A DNA stretch of 27,669 bases, from positions 1 through 27,669 of IMG/VR virus record IMGVR_UViG_3300020215_000124. One strand, 5' to 3'. The stretch comes from a virus. Each line of letters starts with the position of its first letter. The stretch's first letter is position 1. Of the stretch, positions 1 through 6,500 are shown one piece after another. The notes beneath the pieces were generated by a model. The model made no database searches. It had not been told where the DNA came from and saw only the letters and a list, made by a program, of their open reading frames with translations. Position numbers and translations under genes: made by a program.

Positions 1-88
1 CGGTGGCCACGCGGTCGAACTCGGCGACCGCCGTGTTCAGGATGCTGAGCGATCCGGCTTCGGACGGCGCTTCGGCGACATCTACCAT
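1..88 (-). CDS. Partial phage protein at window edge
   Basis: An ATG at 88..86 follows a good ribosome binding site (GAGGGG, 8 bases upstream) and stays open to the edge of the window. The visible N-terminus contains the stretch LSILNTAVAEFDRVAT. The start overlaps the stop of the upstream YbcO-like gene (stop 84..82), as is usual in this operon. The gene runs off the window, so its length and function are unknown. It is the most promoter-distal gene of the leftward early operon seen here. Confidence 0.6.
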   Translation of the reverse strand, partial: MVDVAEAPSEAGSLSILNTAVAEFDRVAT

Positions 89-378
89 CTAATTTTCCCC
101 TCTTTGATCAGCTGAGCCTGTGTGCGCAGCACGCCCTCGTAGAACAGCGTCAGCTGCTGCTCTTTGGTGTATCCACTGCGAGGCACGCGTGCGTCTGCGA
201 AGTCGTGACAGGAACTGCAGCACCACGCGCCGAGCGCGTCGGGCGCCTTCAGTGCGGTGCCTGTGATACCGGGCAAGCGGATGTGCGCCAGCACGGTGGT
301 TGAAGAGTCGTGGTTGCAGATGCCGGGATACCGGACCTGGCACGGGCGGCCGGCGGCTAGCTTTCGAAGATCCGTCAC
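82..378 (-). CDS. ybcO: YbcO-like putative nuclease (DUF1364)
   Basis: This 98-residue protein matches the size and layout of the DUF1364 family, whose member YbcO of the DLP12 prophage is a predicted HNH/Zn-finger-like nuclease. Visible features are an N-terminal GRPCQVRYPGIC segment, a HIR motif near residue 32 and a CCSSCHDFAD motif near residues 53-62. The cysteines and histidines would form a metal site. The start is GTG at 378..376, sharing bases with the NinB stop (GTGA), with GGGAG 7 bases upstream. The family sits with Nin-type recombination genes in lambdoid phages, as here. Family membership rests on the residue pattern; catalysis is inferred. Confidence 0.8.
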   Translation of the reverse strand: MTDLRKLAAGRPCQVRYPGICNHDSSTTVLAHIRLPGITGTALKAPDALGAWCCSSCHDFADARVPRSGYTKEQQLTLFYEGVLRTQAQLIKEGKIRW

Positions 379-776
379 GGCAGATCTCCCGGCAGCCGCA
401 GCACCACGCCTTGCTCGGCCATGTAGCGGACGATGAAGTCAATGAACTCGCTGAACTCGACCTTGCTGAGCCTGGAGCTGCGGCGCCTGGGCTTCAGCCG
501 ATGCCGCTTGCCTAGGCTGATTCTGTTGGACCCAAAGTGCTCGATAAGGAACATCTCGTGCAGGTCGTCTTTCGTCCAGCCGCGAAGGATCTCGCCACCC
601 TTCCTCAAGATGTCGCCGTACAGCGCCCAGAGCAGAGCATTCTGTTGTTGAGTGCGGCCGTTCCCAAGCTCCTCGATGGTGATGCGTACGGTTGCGCAAC
701 GGAGTTTTCCGTCGATCAACTCGTAGACGTGCGAGGCGTCGCATCCCTGGAGAACAACGTGCTGCTCCTGGCGCAT
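375..776 (-). CDS. ninB: NinB-family recombination protein
   Basis: This 133-residue protein carries the NinB signature: RTQQQNALLWALYGDI near residues 50-65, a WTKDDLHEMF segment and the C-terminal RLSKVEFSEFIDFIVRYMAE helix. Lambda NinB (Orf) binds single-stranded DNA and acts as a recombination mediator beside the Red proteins. I chose the ATG at 776..774 because it lies two bases after the stop of the upstream gene (781..779). The longer open frame to 878 would overlap that gene across its length. The ribosome binding site GGAGG is rather far away (12 bases), suggesting translational coupling. The ERF and YqaJ genes upstream complete a Red-like module. Confidence 0.87.
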   Translation of the reverse strand: MRQEQHVVLQGCDASHVYELIDGKLRCATVRITIEELGNGRTQQQNALLWALYGDILRKGGEILRGWTKDDLHEMFLIEHFGSNRISLGKRHRLKPRRRSSRLSKVEFSEFIDFIVRYMAEQGVVLRLPGDLP

Positions 777-778
777 GG

Positions 779-1000
779 CTACCAGCGGCCTCCGCTTGAA
801 GGTGATCCGCTGCTGCGCGCCTGCTTCGGCTTGAAGGCGAGGCTGAAGAAGCGCTTGCCGTTCTTCTCCTTCACCCATCCGCTCACGTAGTACTCCTGGC
901 CACCGATCTTGGCGGTGCCGGTGTGATCGGGATGGTTCGGTTGCTCTTTGCGCTCGTTGCGAAAGAGCGAGCCGGAGTTGTCTTTGTGCTCGAAGCTCAC
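779..1000 (-). CDS. Small DUF736-like phage protein
   Basis: A 73-residue basic protein that begins SFEHKDNSGSLFRNERK and contains TGTAKIGGQEYYVSGWVKE and RFFSLAFKPK. This pattern, NSGSLF-N-(R/K)K...HPD-TG...SGW-K, is typical of a short single-domain phage protein often found beside recombinases and resembles DUF736. A single-strand-DNA or nucleoprotein role is only a guess from context. The start is GTG at 1000..998, overlapping the exonuclease stop (GTGA), with AGGTGG upstream. Confidence 0.8.
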   Translation of the reverse strand: MSFEHKDNSGSLFRNERKEQPNHPDHTGTAKIGGQEYYVSGWVKEKNGKRFFSLAFKPKQARSSGSPSSGGRW

Positions 1001-1596
1001 GCCGCCACCTGCTGCACGATCAGGTTCAGTTCGGCATTGAAGATCTGCACCGCCTTCGCGAGCCGCTCAATGTACGGCTCGTCGCGGTAGACGCGTTTCA
1101 GGAATGGCTTGAGACCGGGGCTGTACGCCAGAAAGTCGACCCACTCGCGCTCGGCGATCCAGAGTTGACCCTGCAACTGCGCCTTGTGCTCGCTCGGCAC
1201 CTCACCGTCTAGCAGTTGCTCGATGTGGACGTGCGGCGCCCGTGTCTTGATCTCCAGCATTCCGTCGGCGCCGATGAGGCTGTCCGGCGACGCGCCAGCG
1301 CGCACGGCGTCGTTGCGAATGAAGCCCACCTGCACGGGATCGGTATCCGTGAGCATCGCGTAGAGTGCGCGCGCCTCCGGCTCCTGCTCGTGGCCACGCT
1401 CGATGTCAGCGTTCGTGTAGCGAACCATCGGCTTGCCAGTGAGACGCTCACCAGCGAGCCGCATCAGGTAGCTGCGCCGGGTCTTGGCGTCAGCCTTCTC
1501 GCGCATGAGGTTCGCGAACTCCGATGCCGTTGGGATGCCGAGCCTCGCCGCGAACCATTCAGGCGAGTTCTGGGCGCAATTTATGATGGTGATCAT
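997..1596 (-). CDS. YqaJ-type viral recombinase exonuclease
   Basis: This 199-residue protein is a lambda-exonuclease/YqaJ family nuclease of the PD-(D/E)XK fold. It opens with the typical SPEWFAARLG segment (residues 11-20). It has the helix with E72 (RGHEQEPEARALY), metal-binding D105 in SPDSLIG, the E115-x-K117 pair in LEIKT, and the HKAQLQGQLWIA helix at 137-148. Family members resect linear double-stranded DNA 5' to 3', giving 3' single strands for an annealing partner. The partner here is the ERF protein encoded directly upstream, whose stop overlaps this ATG (ATGA at 1593-1596). The two form a Red-like recombination pair. Confidence 0.93.
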   Translation of the reverse strand: MITIINCAQNSPEWFAARLGIPTASEFANLMREKADAKTRRSYLMRLAGERLTGKPMVRYTNADIERGHEQEPEARALYAMLTDTDPVQVGFIRNDAVRAGASPDSLIGADGMLEIKTRAPHVHIEQLLDGEVPSEHKAQLQGQLWIAEREWVDFLAYSPGLKPFLKRVYRDEPYIERLAKAVQIFNAELNLIVQQVAA

Positions 1597-2351
1597 TTCT
1601 GCTTGCCCGCGCTCATCGACTTGATGGCCGCCTCGGCCTTGCCGTAGTCGCTCGCGAGGATCTTCTCCATCGCGTCGACCTTCATGTACGTGAAGAAGCG
1701 CTTCTGGGTTACGCCATGCTCGCGAGCCAGGTCGGTGAGCGCGGTCGCTTGGTCGACACTGATGAAAGCCGGCGGAGCACCAGACGTGCGTGCGTCGTCG
1801 TCCATTTCCTTGGCGGCGAGACCCAGGATGGCCATCAGCGTGTACCTCTCCAGGTACGTGATGGTGCTGGCGATCTGCTGCAGGGTGTTCTTGCTGCCGC
1901 TGTCATCGCGCGGGCCGGCCAGCGTGACCGACTCGCTGTGGCCGAGCTTGTGAGTGATGACGCACTTCACGCTCACGCCGCCGTCGGACTGCGTTGGCTC
2001 CCACTTGTGAGAAAGGCCGAACTCGCCCATACGCGCTACCGCGGCGTCCACGACTGCAGCGAGTGACGCATGTCTATACTCTGTCACGCCGTCTCCGATC
2101 TTGTGCTTTATGCGGACCAGTCGGTCCTTCTCGATCCGCAGCGAGACCGACTTGAAGGCAGCCATGGCCTCCATGTATGCCTTGCGCGCCTCGTTCGCCT
2201 CCCAGCGCTCGTGCAGCGCCATCCACTTTTCCAACTCTTCAGGAGGCGCACCACGAGACGCGGCGACCTGCAGCAGCGCCATGCCGGGCGACCGCTCCTG
2301 TTGGATCTGTGCCGGCAATGTCTCGCCCGCCGTTTCGACAACTCCGTTCAT
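1593..2351 (-). CDS. erf: ERF-family single-strand annealing protein
   Basis: A 252-residue ERF-superfamily recombinase. The core runs from about residue 55 (ARKAYMEAMAAFKSVSLRIE) through YRHASLAAVVDAA, GGVSVKCVITHKLGHSES and NTLQQIASTITYLERYTLMA. It ends with the acidic GLAAKEMDDDA segment that is characteristic of Erf-like annealing proteins. The C-terminal third (from about residue 190) is a separate helical region. Erf proteins coat single-stranded DNA and anneal homologous strands during phage recombination and genome circularisation. The ATG overlaps the upstream stop (ATGA at 2348-2351) and the stop overlaps the exonuclease start, so both partners should be co-translated. Confidence 0.93.
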   Translation of the reverse strand: MNGVVETAGETLPAQIQQERSPGMALLQVAASRGAPPEELEKWMALHERWEANEARKAYMEAMAAFKSVSLRIEKDRLVRIKHKIGDGVTEYRHASLAAVVDAAVARMGEFGLSHKWEPTQSDGGVSVKCVITHKLGHSESVTLAGPRDDSGSKNTLQQIASTITYLERYTLMAILGLAAKEMDDDARTSGAPPAFISVDQATALTDLAREHGVTQKRFFTYMKVDAMEKILASDYGKAEAAIKSMSAGKQK

Positions 2352-2521
2352 GGAAACACCTTTGCTCGTAGGCGCCGGTCAGCGACCAGCGTGTGGTACA
2401 GCCACGAGGCTGGCTTGCGACGCGGGCTGCAGATTTCAGGTGGGAATGGAGCGCTGAAGGAGGCACAACGACCCGGGTAAACCAGGTACTGCACGCGGCA
2501 CCAAAGATCGAGGTCGATCAC
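2348..2521 (-). CDS. 57-residue protein coupled to ERF
   Basis: I see a short gene that begins with GTG at 2521..2519, overlapping the stop of the lipoprotein gene (GTGA), and ends in an ATGA overlap with the ERF gene. The protein starts IDLDLWCRVQYLVYPGRC and ends basic (ADRRLRAKVFP). A longer open frame to 2602 exists but would run inside the lipoprotein gene. The overlap at both ends is the main support for a real gene. The product is not recognised. Confidence 0.6.
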   Translation of the reverse strand: MIDLDLWCRVQYLVYPGRCASFSAPFPPEICSPRRKPASWLYHTLVADRRLRAKVFP

Positions 2522-2826
2522 TTGGTATCCTCCGTGACATAGATCCCAGCGCTGACAACCTCGTCGCCGTGATCGGTGAGTTGATAGATCACCGCCAGGC
2601 ATTTGATCGCGTCGTACTGGCCGCGACTCATGGTCACGAGTTCTGCGAGCCCGGGCCCGAATTCACGCAGCGCCGCGCCCCACGCGTGAGTGCAGAGCGC
2701 CTTCTCATCGCGCACATAGATGTCCAGCTCGACGCGGTAGTGGGTCATCGGCGCCGGCGGCTCTTGGGGATGTGTCGCGCAGCCGGCCAAGCACGCAGTT
2801 ACGAGAATCAATGCCCAGCGCTTCAT
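2518..2826 (-). CDS. Predicted small lipoprotein
   Basis: A 102-residue protein with a classical lipoprotein signal: MKRWALIL, a hydrophobic stretch, then the lipobox LAGC with the lipidated cysteine at residue 16. The mature part (about 87 residues) has an immunoglobulin-sized beta-rich look (THYRVELDIYVRDEKALC) with two further cysteines. The ATG directly abuts the stop of the upstream gene. Phage lipoproteins expressed early often block superinfection by acting on a receptor or on DNA entry. That role is plausible because this is an early operon with no lysis genes nearby, but it is inference. Confidence 0.8.
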   Translation of the reverse strand: MKRWALILVTACLAGCATHPQEPPAPMTHYRVELDIYVRDEKALCTHAWGAALREFGPGLAELVTMSRGQYDAIKCLAVIYQLTDHGDEVVSAGIYVTEDTK

Positions 2827-3219
2827 TCAATGCGTGCTCCCAGTTCGTTGGAATTCTTGGCGCGGAAGCAGATTCGCCTGCTCCAACATCAGGTGCTGGC
2901 GCAGCAGCAGGTCGCACGCGGTGGCTAGCAAGATCCCCACCCTATGTGCATCCCCCTCGCAAAGCAGGGCGCACGACTGGCAAAGCCTCGCGATCTGCAG
3001 CGCGTCGTTGATGTTCAAACCCCGGTCAGTGATCTGGCGGGCCATCTCGTCGAACGCCTGGCTGAATGCGTTCTCAAGGCACAGGTCGTGGATGTGCAGC
3101 AGCAGATCGGAGGCTCGCTGCAGCGTGGCCTTGTCACCGGGGCGGGGCAGCAAAGTGGCCAGCGCCTTGAGCGTGTTCGCCATCGGGCGAGCGTCGGCGA
3201 GCTGGGGCTTGTTGGACAT
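2827..3219 (-). CDS. Unknown helical early phage protein
   Basis: A roughly 130-residue, mostly helical protein with no recognised domain. Its centre contains ATLQRASDLLLHIHDLC and DALQIARLCQSCALLCEGDA, giving several cysteines. I chose the ATG at 3219, which forms a TGATG overlap with the preceding stop and has AGGGGG six bases upstream. A GTG three bases earlier (3222) is the alternative. The protein is soluble by composition. Function unknown. Confidence 0.75.
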   Translation of the reverse strand: MSNKPQLADARPMANTLKALATLLPRPGDKATLQRASDLLLHIHDLCLENAFSQAFDEMARQITDRGLNINDALQIARLCQSCALLCEGDAHRVGILLATACDLLLRQHLMLEQANLLPRQEFQRTGSTH

Positions 3220-3551
3220 CACGCACCCCCTGCGGAGTTCTGCTGCTCGACGGCACGCTGCAGCCCTTGCTTGATTTGGCGCGCGTACCCGGCTGCGTGG
3301 TCGATCTGAGGCGCCAGCGATTGCAGGAAGCGAATCACACGTTCGTGAGCGGCGCGGGCGGCATCCGGGTCGATCTGCTCCTTGACCATGAATACCCGGA
3401 TGTCCGCGGCCAGCGCAGTGTCAGCGGTGATCTGCAACGAGACCGGCTCACCGTCGACCTGGGGCGAGGCGTACTGCTCGGCCGCCGCCAGGACCGGCTG
3501 CACGGCCACTGCGTCGGGTTCTTTGCTGTTGAGCCAGTCGCGGAAGTTCAT
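3219..3551 (-). CDS. Unknown early phage protein
   Basis: A 110-residue protein beginning MNFRDWLNSKEPDAVAV. The second half is a long predicted helix (AARAAHERVIRFLQSLAPQI and following, then QIKQGLQRAVEQQN). The start shares an ATGA overlap with the upstream gene (3548-3551). No family is recognised. It belongs to the run of small helical genes that fills the centre of the left operon. Confidence 0.72.
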   Translation of the reverse strand: MNFRDWLNSKEPDAVAVQPVLAAAEQYASPQVDGEPVSLQITADTALAADIRVFMVKEQIDPDAARAAHERVIRFLQSLAPQIDHAAGYARQIKQGLQRAVEQQNSAGGA

Positions 3552-3817
3552 GAGTGCTCTCCCGCTGCCTTCGCCTCGATGCGCAGGCCATTCAGGATCG
3601 CAGTGACAACCGGCTGGTGCTTCTCGATCAGCTCACGCGTTGCGCGCATGGCGGACCGAATCTCAGCGGCATGGTCGTGGCCTTTGCCGAGGTCTACTTC
3701 CTGGCCGACGTTCAGCGTTTTCATGTTGCCGTAGTAGAGATCGAGGAATTTCTCGATCTCGGAATGCTTGACCGTGCAGACGTACTCGTCCTCGCGGACC
3801 TTGGCGATGACCTTCAT
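3548..3817 (-). CDS. Unknown small early phage protein
   Basis: An 89-residue protein starting MKVIAKVREDEYVCTVKHSE. The N-terminal part has a beta-strand pattern (VIAKV, EYVCTV), followed by IEKFLDLYY and a helical second half. It is linked by ATGA overlaps to the genes on both sides. Not recognised. Its size and charge would suit a small regulator or inhibitor, but nothing in the sequence specifies a target. Confidence 0.72.
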   Translation of the reverse strand: MKVIAKVREDEYVCTVKHSEIEKFLDLYYGNMKTLNVGQEVDLGKGHDHAAEIRSAMRATRELIEKHQPVVTAILNGLRIEAKAAGEHS

Positions 3818-4338
3818 GACTGCGCTCCGTGGTCGAGCACGAGCAGGAAGTCCTCAACGACGTCCTGGATGTCCTGCGAAAGCTCGTCCAGCTGCTCCTC
3901 AGTGAGGTCGCGATCGCTGGTCATGTACTCGGCCAGGTCGCGGCACTTCGGGTCGTACATCTGGTTGTTGCGCCTGCGATCCGCACCGCCCCGAGTCGCC
4001 GCGCTTGCGGAGGGGGCCGCAGGCACTGGAGCGACGGCAGACTCGGGGCGGGTTGGATCGTTGGAACTCGGCGGGATGAACGTTCCATCCCAGTCGCCAC
4101 CAGGACGGGGGAAGGTGCTGCCGCAGCCGTCGGGACCGTTCCACTTCCAGCCGCGCTCAGTGCGGTACCACCACCCGCCCATGATTGCCGGTGCCTTGGT
4201 GCCAATAGGAGCGAGGATCAGACTCGACACCTGGTCCGCAGAGAGTGGTTCGCTGTCGCGAGTGACTTGGCCCTCGGTCGTGTGTCGGCACGAGCCGGGC
4301 AGCATCCCGCAACTTGGGCAGCAGGCTGTGAGATTCAT
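3814..4338 (-). CDS. Unknown protein with CxxC N-terminus
   Basis: A 174-residue protein. The N-terminus MNLTACCPSCGMLPGSCRH looks like a small zinc knuckle (CCPSCG plus a further C and H). A tryptophan-rich middle follows (MGGWWYRTERGWKWNGPDGC, about residues 52-71). Then comes a proline/alanine linker and an acidic helical tail (DLTEEQLDELSQDIQDVVED). I chose the ATG at 4338, which overlaps the upstream stop (ATGA at 4335-4338), over the open frame to 4395. The modular layout suggests a binding protein; function unknown. Confidence 0.7.
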   Translation of the reverse strand: MNLTACCPSCGMLPGSCRHTTEGQVTRDSEPLSADQVSSLILAPIGTKAPAIMGGWWYRTERGWKWNGPDGCGSTFPRPGGDWDGTFIPPSSNDPTRPESAVAPVPAAPSASAATRGGADRRRNNQMYDPKCRDLAEYMTSDRDLTEEQLDELSQDIQDVVEDFLLVLDHGAQS

Positions 4339-4556
4339 GCCAGCACCCCGAGCGCGCCGGAGATTGCAGCCACGCCGACCGCGAAGAGCGCGCAAAGCGC
4401 TTTGGCCAGCATCAACTCGGCCTGGGCAGCGCTGGCAGGCTTCGGCCAGCAGCGCAGACGGTCAGAGTCCCAGTCCGCAGTGAGGCTCGTCGGCGTCATG
4501 GCCTGAGGCATGCGTATCCGTTTGCCACTCGCCATTGCGAAAGTGCGGATGATCAT
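4335..4556 (-). CDS. Small C-terminal membrane protein
   Basis: A 73-residue protein whose last 25 residues (from LMLAKALC to the end GVLA) form a single hydrophobic segment, with a polar N-terminal half rich in arginine, tryptophan and serine. It looks like a tail-anchored inner-membrane peptide. ATGA overlaps join it to both neighbours. It lies next to two lipobox-bearing genes, so a cluster of envelope-directed early proteins is possible. Function unknown. Confidence 0.62.
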   Translation of the reverse strand: MIIRTFAMASGKRIRMPQAMTPTSLTADWDSDRLRCWPKPASAAQAELMLAKALCALFAVGVAAISGALGVLA

Positions 4557-5008
4557 TGGCGAACTCCGAATTGGACAAACGCCCCGCAGCCCGCTGTATC
4601 GATCACCTGTTCGAACCTGTTGTTGAATGGCTTGCCGGCGGTGTAGTGCGAGCCGTGCAGAGCTGAGCAGTAGGGCGCGACTGTCCTATCGACGCGCAGC
4701 CCCGGCGCGTAGATGAACTCCAGTACTGCTATCTCTCGTGGACCATCCAGGCCACATGACGCGTCGTGCTTTCGGTCGCACCCGCGCACGATGTCGGTGA
4801 CATCAGCGTGCATTCCGATCCGCATGATCGTGCCGCTGCCGGCGCAGCCGGTCATTCCGAAGAGCACCAGAACGCACGCGACCAGCATTAGCGCGCGCGT
4901 AGTGGCTGTCACCAGATCGATACTGCGCGCGTCGATGCGTCGCACGGCGCGCCAGAAACGGCCAGGCGTGCGCACCCGGCCCGCTACCCATTGTTGGAGC
5001 AGGATCAT
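4553..5008 (-). CDS. Predicted lipoprotein or signal-anchored protein
   Basis: A 151-residue protein with a hydrophobic stretch at about residues 40-52 ending in a lipobox-like FGMTGC. The mature part has several cysteines (GCDRKHDASC, APYCSALHG, DTAGCGAFV). The chosen ATG at 5008 overlaps the csrA stop (ATGA) and has GGGAGG about 7 bases upstream. That gives an unusually long, arginine-rich N-terminal region before the signal. An internal ATG at 4888 would give a textbook lipoprotein signal but lacks a clear ribosome binding site. The C-terminal domain is not recognised. Confidence 0.68.
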   Translation of the reverse strand: MILLQQWVAGRVRTPGRFWRAVRRIDARSIDLVTATTRALMLVACVLVLFGMTGCAGSGTIMRIGMHADVTDIVRGCDRKHDASCGLDGPREIAVLEFIYAPGLRVDRTVAPYCSALHGSHYTAGKPFNNRFEQVIDTAGCGAFVQFGVRQ

Positions 5009-5352
5009 GACTGGACCCTCCCGACCTGACGGGAGAACTGCGCGTCGCGCCGGCGGGCAGAGCTCTCGCGCTGCTCGGCCGCGATTCGAAGCGCTACCTC
5101 TTCTCGATGGATCGGGACGTCGGCTGGTGCCGCGACCCCAAGCCGGGCAACACGGCCAGACGTGCCGAGCAGCGTGACGCTGATCTCATCGCCGATATGA
5201 ACGGTCTCCTCGATCTGCAATTCATGTAGGGACCCGTCCACTTCGATGCCCGCCTGACCGTTTGCCACCACGACCGGTGTCACCTTCATCGTCGGATTGC
5301 CAACGGGCCCGATCAGGATGTTGCGTCCGACTTTCCGAGATAGGATGAGCAT
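5005..5352 (-). CDS. csrA: CsrA-like RNA-binding regulator with insertion
   Basis: A 115-residue CsrA/RsmA-type protein. It begins with the canonical first strand MLILSRKVGRNILIG (residues 1-15) and resumes the family sequence at GDEISVTLLG (54-63), LGVAAP and the RNA-binding IHREE (81-85). E. coli CsrA passes directly from IG to DEVTV. Here about 38 extra residues, including VTPVVVANGQAGIEVDG, lie between, and there is a longer basic tail after residue 90. CsrA dimers bind GGA motifs in mRNA leaders, so this could retune host or phage translation. ATG at 5352 has GAGGG upstream; the open frame to 5490 is ignored. The core motifs are clear; the effect of the insertion is unknown. Confidence 0.88.
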   Translation of the reverse strand: MLILSRKVGRNILIGPVGNPTMKVTPVVVANGQAGIEVDGSLHELQIEETVHIGDEISVTLLGTSGRVARLGVAAPADVPIHREEVALRIAAEQRESSARRRDAQFSRQVGRVQS

Positions 5353-5362
5353 CGCGGTTCCC

Positions 5363-5596
5363 TCACTTCGTTCGTTGGAAAACAGGGTGCAAAGGCCAGC
5401 CGCGCGAGCTGCGCAAGATGGCAAGGCCTTCGCCGTTGATGGTGCGGTTGAGGTATTGGCGACTGCCGAACGGCACGATCTGAAAGCCACGCGCCTGCGA
5501 TTCCTTGGCAGCGGCGTAGGGCGTGCGAGGCGCGTCGCGATCCGCCTTACCAGCGGCCAGGATCAACCCGATCGGGTAGGCGAGCCGGCGGCTCAT
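5363..5596 (-). CDS. Unknown small early phage protein
   Basis: A 77-residue basic protein beginning MSRRLAYPIGLILAAGKADR and ending WPLHPVFQRTK. The N-terminal YPIGLILAAG is mildly hydrophobic but too short for a clear membrane segment. The ATG overlaps the upstream stop (ATGA at 5593-5596). Ten bases separate its stop from the csrA start. Not recognised. Confidence 0.65.
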   Translation of the reverse strand: MSRRLAYPIGLILAAGKADRDAPRTPYAAAKESQARGFQIVPFGSRQYLNRTINGEGLAILRSSRGWPLHPVFQRTK

Positions 5597-5826
5597 GCGG
5601 CACCGCCATCCACGCCCTCAAGGGCGCTGTAGATGTATCCGGCAATGAAGCAGCCGCGCATGAGCCGCATGAGCAGCTCGGCCGAAGCACCGCTGCTGCA
5701 GATCTGCCTGCACAGCTCTTTTTCTTCTTCCGGATCGCTGGCTATCCAGTCTTCGAAATCCCGAAGCATCGAGGCTGCTGCCTGTTCTGACAGGGCCGGA
5801 GAGTGGGCTGGAGCCGGGTCCGTCAT
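5593..5826 (-). CDS. First gene of the left operon, unknown
   Basis: A 77-residue acidic protein (ASMLRDFEDWIASDPEEEKE) with a helical C-terminal half containing LLMRLMRGCFIAGYIYSALE. It is the first gene behind the left promoter: the predicted transcript start near 5853 leaves a leader of about 26 bases, with GGA about 6 bases before the ATG. The promoter-proximal position suggests very early expression, the slot where lambdoid phages place N-like or host-takeover proteins. It shows no arginine-rich N-type motif. Function unknown. Confidence 0.7.
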   Translation of the reverse strand: MTDPAPAHSPALSEQAAASMLRDFEDWIASDPEEEKELCRQICSSGASAELLMRLMRGCFIAGYIYSALEGVDGGAA

Positions 5827-5859
5827 TTGCGTTCCATCAGTGGGGAGTCGATGGAATGA

Positions 5860-5888
5860 AGATTAGGGGCGCTTATAATAACTGTCAA
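5860..5888 (-). promoter_or_regulatory. Left early promoter (PL-like)
   Basis: On the minus strand TTGACA (5888..5883) and TAATCT (5865..5860) are separated by exactly 17 bases, a near-consensus sigma-70 promoter. It points into the left operon. Repressor-type sites lie upstream of the -35 and within the spacer. Confidence 0.85.
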
Positions 5889-5904
5889 CAGCGCCGCTTA
5901 TAAT
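5866..5904. promoter_or_regulatory. Left operator pair
   Basis: Two related sites: GGGGCGCTTATAAT at 5866-5879 and GCGCCGCTTATAAT at 5891-5904 (12 of 14 bases identical). The second, with flanks, reads TGTCAACAGCGCCGCTTAT and contains a near-palindromic core (AGCGCCGCT). Matching sites occur at 6978-7019 in front of cro. They sit on and beside the PL -35 and spacer, where binding would block transcription. Repressor/Cro binding is inferred from position and repetition. Confidence 0.75.
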
Positions 5905-6024
5905 TTTACAAAAATCTTTGAGCGAGTGCTCTGGCTACCAGTGTTTCGGGTTGCCTGGTTTGACGGAACGCTGACTACTTTGCAGGGTGCCGCGCGCGAC
6001 CCAGCTAGTCTTAAGGCCGGGCAT

Positions 6025-6040
6025 GACCATCGAAATGGTC
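6025..6040. repeat. Perfect 6-bp hairpin after zinc-ribbon gene
   Basis: GACCAT-CGAA-ATGGTC forms a perfect stem with a four-base loop just beyond the stop of the zinc-ribbon gene (6055). No T-run follows on either strand, so it is not a standard intrinsic terminator. It may still end or protect the repressor transcript. The rest of 5827-6054 holds the left promoter and operators and no gene. Confidence 0.4.
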
Positions 6041-6054
6041 GGGGGAAAGCTCCT

Positions 6055-6498
6055 CTATTCGAGTTCGACCTTCGTTACGGCCCAATTTCGGCGAGTTCCA
6101 TTCAGGAAGCAGACGTACTTGCTGCGGATCTGAGCTCCGAATCCGTTCTGTGAGTCAACGTGGCCGAGCACGGCAACCTGAGTCAGTTCAGGATTCGCGC
6201 GAACTTCGGTGTCAACGAATCCAGAAAAATCAGCGGTCGACGGTGCCTTGAGCCTCTGGGTTACAGCTGCCTCGCATTGCGCTATTGCCGCAATCGCGTC
6301 GCCCGTACTGCCATCGGTACCCGAACCCGAGGCTCCATTGCGTGAGCTCGCCCAAGCGAGCCAGCATCCAGAGACCAAACCGACTATCGCTATAGGCACG
6401 GCGCCACCGCCGGTCTTCACCTTCACTCCGCAGTGAGGGCAAGTCTTGGCTTTGCTGCTCACTTCGCGGCCGCATTCCTTGCAGTTGGTGAGTGCCAT
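6055..6498 (-). CDS. Zinc-ribbon membrane-anchored protein
   Basis: A 147-residue protein with an N-terminal zinc ribbon: CKECGREVSSKAKTCPHCG (residues 6-24, two CxxC pairs). A hydrophobic segment follows (VPIAIVGLVSGCWLAWA, about 33-49), then a C-terminal domain containing CEAAVTQRLKAPSTADFSGF and ending VTKVELE. This layout (zinc ribbon, one membrane helix, outer domain) is common in small bacterial proteins of unknown role. It lies just downstream of the repressor on the same strand, so it could be expressed from a lysogen and act in lysogenic conversion or exclusion. ATG at 6498 is chosen because the ribbon begins immediately after it. Confidence 0.8.
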   Translation of the reverse strand: MALTNCKECGREVSSKAKTCPHCGVKVKTGGGAVPIAIVGLVSGCWLAWASSRNGASGSGTDGSTGDAIAAIAQCEAAVTQRLKAPSTADFSGFVDTEVRANPELTQVAVLGHVDSQNGFGAQIRSKYVCFLNGTRRNWAVTKVELE

Positions 6499-6500
6499 GG

